From positions 1-5,321 of the forward strand of contig JANXRK010000043.1 of NCBI GenBank assembly GCA_025353045.1: DNA of 5,321 nucleotides. The letters run 5' to 3'. Both the position numbers and the translations under genes were made by a program. Of this stretch, positions 4,081 through 5,321 are shown one piece after another. Source of the stretch: Candidatus Tayloriibacteriota bacterium. GTDB taxonomy: Bacteria > Patescibacteriota > Minisyncoccia > Phycocordibacterales > PALSA-1337. The notes under the pieces are model-generated. The model made no database searches and had not been told where the DNA came from. It saw nothing but the letters and a program-made list of their open reading frames with translations. Within the stretch, counting starts at the first letter, position 1. The number at the start of each line of letters is the position of its first letter.

Positions 4081-5321
4081 ATGTCAAAAAAACCTGACAA
4101 TTTCACCGAAAGAGGTGATGAAAAAATCATTGTAAAAGGGGCTAGAACCCACAATTTGAAGGGTATTGATGTAGAAATGCCTCGAAATAAAATGGTGGCC
4201 ATAACTGGTCTTTCTGGATCTGGTAAGTCTTCTCTTGCCTTCGACACCATCTTTGCTGAAGGGCAGAGACGCTACGTAGAGTCCCTTTCTTCATACGCAC
4301 GACAGTTTTTGAAGCAAATGCAGAAGCCTGATGTTGATGAGATTATTGGTCTTTCTCCCGCCATTTCTATTGATCAAAAGTCTCGTTCAAATAATCCTCG
4401 ATCAACTGTTGCAACTATTACCGAAATCTACGATTATCTTCGAATTCTTTTTGCTCGTGTTGGAAAGCCACATTGTTTGATCTGTAATCGTGAAATTCAT
4501 CGAATTTCAAAAGAAGAAATCCTCGAAACAATCATAAAGCAGGTAAGTTCACACAACAAAACTGGTAAAAAAGTTATGGGTGTCGAGCTCGATGAACAAA
4601 AAGTAAAAATCTATGCTCCAATTGTTGTTGGACGAAAAGGTGAATACTATCAACTTCTCTATGATCTTTTGGGTAAAGGATATGATCGAGTAAAAGTCGA
4701 TGGAAAAGTAATGCGACTTCGAGAACAGATTATTTTGGATAAAAATAAAAAGCATAATATCGATGTTTTAATCGATGAAATGTTTTTGAGTGAATTTAAA
4801 CCAGCAGCAAAAGGAAATACCGAACGAAGCAAGCAAGTAGATAATGCTCGGGAGCGTCTTTCAGAATCTTTAGAAAAAGCCATCGAAGAAGCACAAGGGC
4901 TTATCAAAATTGAATTTCCTGATGAAGAAAAGTTGATGTCAGTGAAGTTTATGTGTCCATATGATGGATTCTCATATCCAGAAATAGAGCCTCGTCTTTT
5001 CTCTTTCAACTCTCCATACGGTGCCTGCGTGGCTTGTAACGGTTTGGGCACAAAAGAATTCTTTAGCAATGAGACGTGTGATGTATGTAAAGGAGCAAGA
5101 CTTCGTCCAGAAGCTTTGAATGTCTTTATAAGTGGCGTAAATATCATTTTGATAACAGGAATGTCAATTGAGGATTCAAAAAAATTCTTTACTGACATTA
5201 AACTGACTGAAACTGAAAAGGAGATTGCCAAAATTATTCTCCGAGAAATCGAGGCTCGTCTGCAATTCATGATTAATGTTGGTATTGAATATCTCACTCT
5301 TGATCGTCGAGCACATACACT
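4081..5321 (+). CDS. uvrA: UvrA, excinuclease ABC subunit A (3'-truncated by the window)
   Basis: The frame from ATG 4081 stays open to the window edge, giving 413 residues of an ABC-type ATPase that dimerises, senses DNA damage and loads UvrB. Landmarks are KGARTHNLKGIDV (19-31), Walker A GLSGSGKSS (43-51), the RRYVESLSSYARQFLKQM block (64-81) and the DQKSRSNNPRSTVATITEIYDYLR segment (98-121). The UvrB-binding domain spans about 128-265 and carries a CxxC at Cys132/Cys135. Next comes signature-domain material: EPRLFSFNSPYGACVAC (303-319), CDVCKGARLRPEAL (333-346) and NVGIEYLTLDRRAHT (399-412). The ABC signature (LSGGE) would follow just past the edge. Two oddities are seen. The first zinc pair reads C292-P-Y-D295 instead of CxxC. 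Only 13 residues separate the second and third CxxC motifs, where typical UvrA has about 120-125, so the insertion domain is absent. Expected total length is therefore near 830 rather than 940 residues. There is no Shine-Dalgarno sequence before the ATG. Confidence 0.97.
   Translation, partial: MSKKPDNFTERGDEKIIVKGARTHNLKGIDVEMPRNKMVAITGLSGSGKSSLAFDTIFAEGQRRYVESLSSYARQFLKQMQKPDVDEIIGLSPAISIDQKSRSNNPRSTVATITEIYDYLRILFARVGKPHCLICNREIHRISKEEILETIIKQVSSHNKTGKKVMGVELDEQKVKIYAPIVVGRKGEYYQLLYDLLGKGYDRVKVDGKVMRLREQIILDKNKKHNIDVLIDEMFLSEFKPAAKGNTERSKQVDNARERLSESLEKAIEEAQGLIKIEFPDEEKLMSVKFMCPYDGFSYPEIEPRLFSFNSPYGACVACNGLGTKEFFSNETCDVCKGARLRPEALNVFISGVNIILITGMSIEDSKKFFTDIKLTETEKEIAKIILREIEARLQFMINVGIEYLTLDRRAHT

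Noticed and set aside
4659..5297. 212-codon open frame on the minus strand inside uvrA
   Set aside because: It is antisense to strongly conserved UvrA coding sequence, Ser/Leu-rich as expected of an antisense shadow, with no family resemblance.
1206..5321. LexA/SOS operator control of uvrB or uvrA
   Set aside because: I searched the gaps before both genes by eye for CTGT-N8-ACAG and GAAC-N4-GTTC-like palindromes and saw none.
1..5321. CRISPR array, insertion sequence, tRNA or long direct repeats
   Set aside because: No regularly spaced repeats, terminal inverted repeats, transposase motifs or cloverleaf sequences were seen; the repeated CTTCAGG (about 877 and 1086) is too short to matter.

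Overview
The window looks like a piece of a low-GC bacterial chromosome. My best guess is a member of the Candidate Phyla Radiation (Patescibacteria, Parcubacteria-like). That placement is inference. It rests on a transketolase that appears as a separate C-terminal-half polypeptide, an unusually compact UvrA, an output-less double-receiver protein, and start codons with almost no Shine-Dalgarno sequence. Stop codons TAA and TAG end the genes and no in-frame TGA is read through, so the standard bacterial code fits.

Layout, all on the + strand: (1) 1-633, the 3' part of a transketolase C-terminal-half gene. (2) 634-1205, a 572-base stretch without a recognisable protein family. It holds a possible 30-codon micro-ORF (653-745), a strong hairpin terminator (758-788), a GC-rich stretch of about 300 bases rich in potential stems that I read as a candidate structured non-coding RNA (about 801-1166), and a textbook intrinsic terminator with six Ts (1136-1166). 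(3) 1206-3215, complete uvrB. (4) 3235-4026, a 263-residue protein made of two receiver (REC) domains and nothing else. (5) 4081-5321, the first 413 codons of uvrA, running off the window.

UvrA and UvrB are the damage-recognition and damage-verification proteins of nucleotide excision repair: UvrA dimers find distorted DNA and load UvrB, which then recruits the UvrC nuclease. The double-REC gene sits between them, 19 bases after uvrB and 54 bases before uvrA. The spacing permits co-transcription, but the REC gene and uvrA each have a convincing promoter of their own (TTGC-type -35 and extended -10).

The most interesting points are: the UvrA coding sequence lacks the whole roughly 110-residue insertion domain and has one CxxC zinc ligand replaced by Asp; a candidate structured RNA of unknown family lies upstream of uvrB; a two-component receiver gene is embedded between uvrB and uvrA; and the predicted promoters lie so close to the start codons that transcripts would be short-leadered or leaderless.
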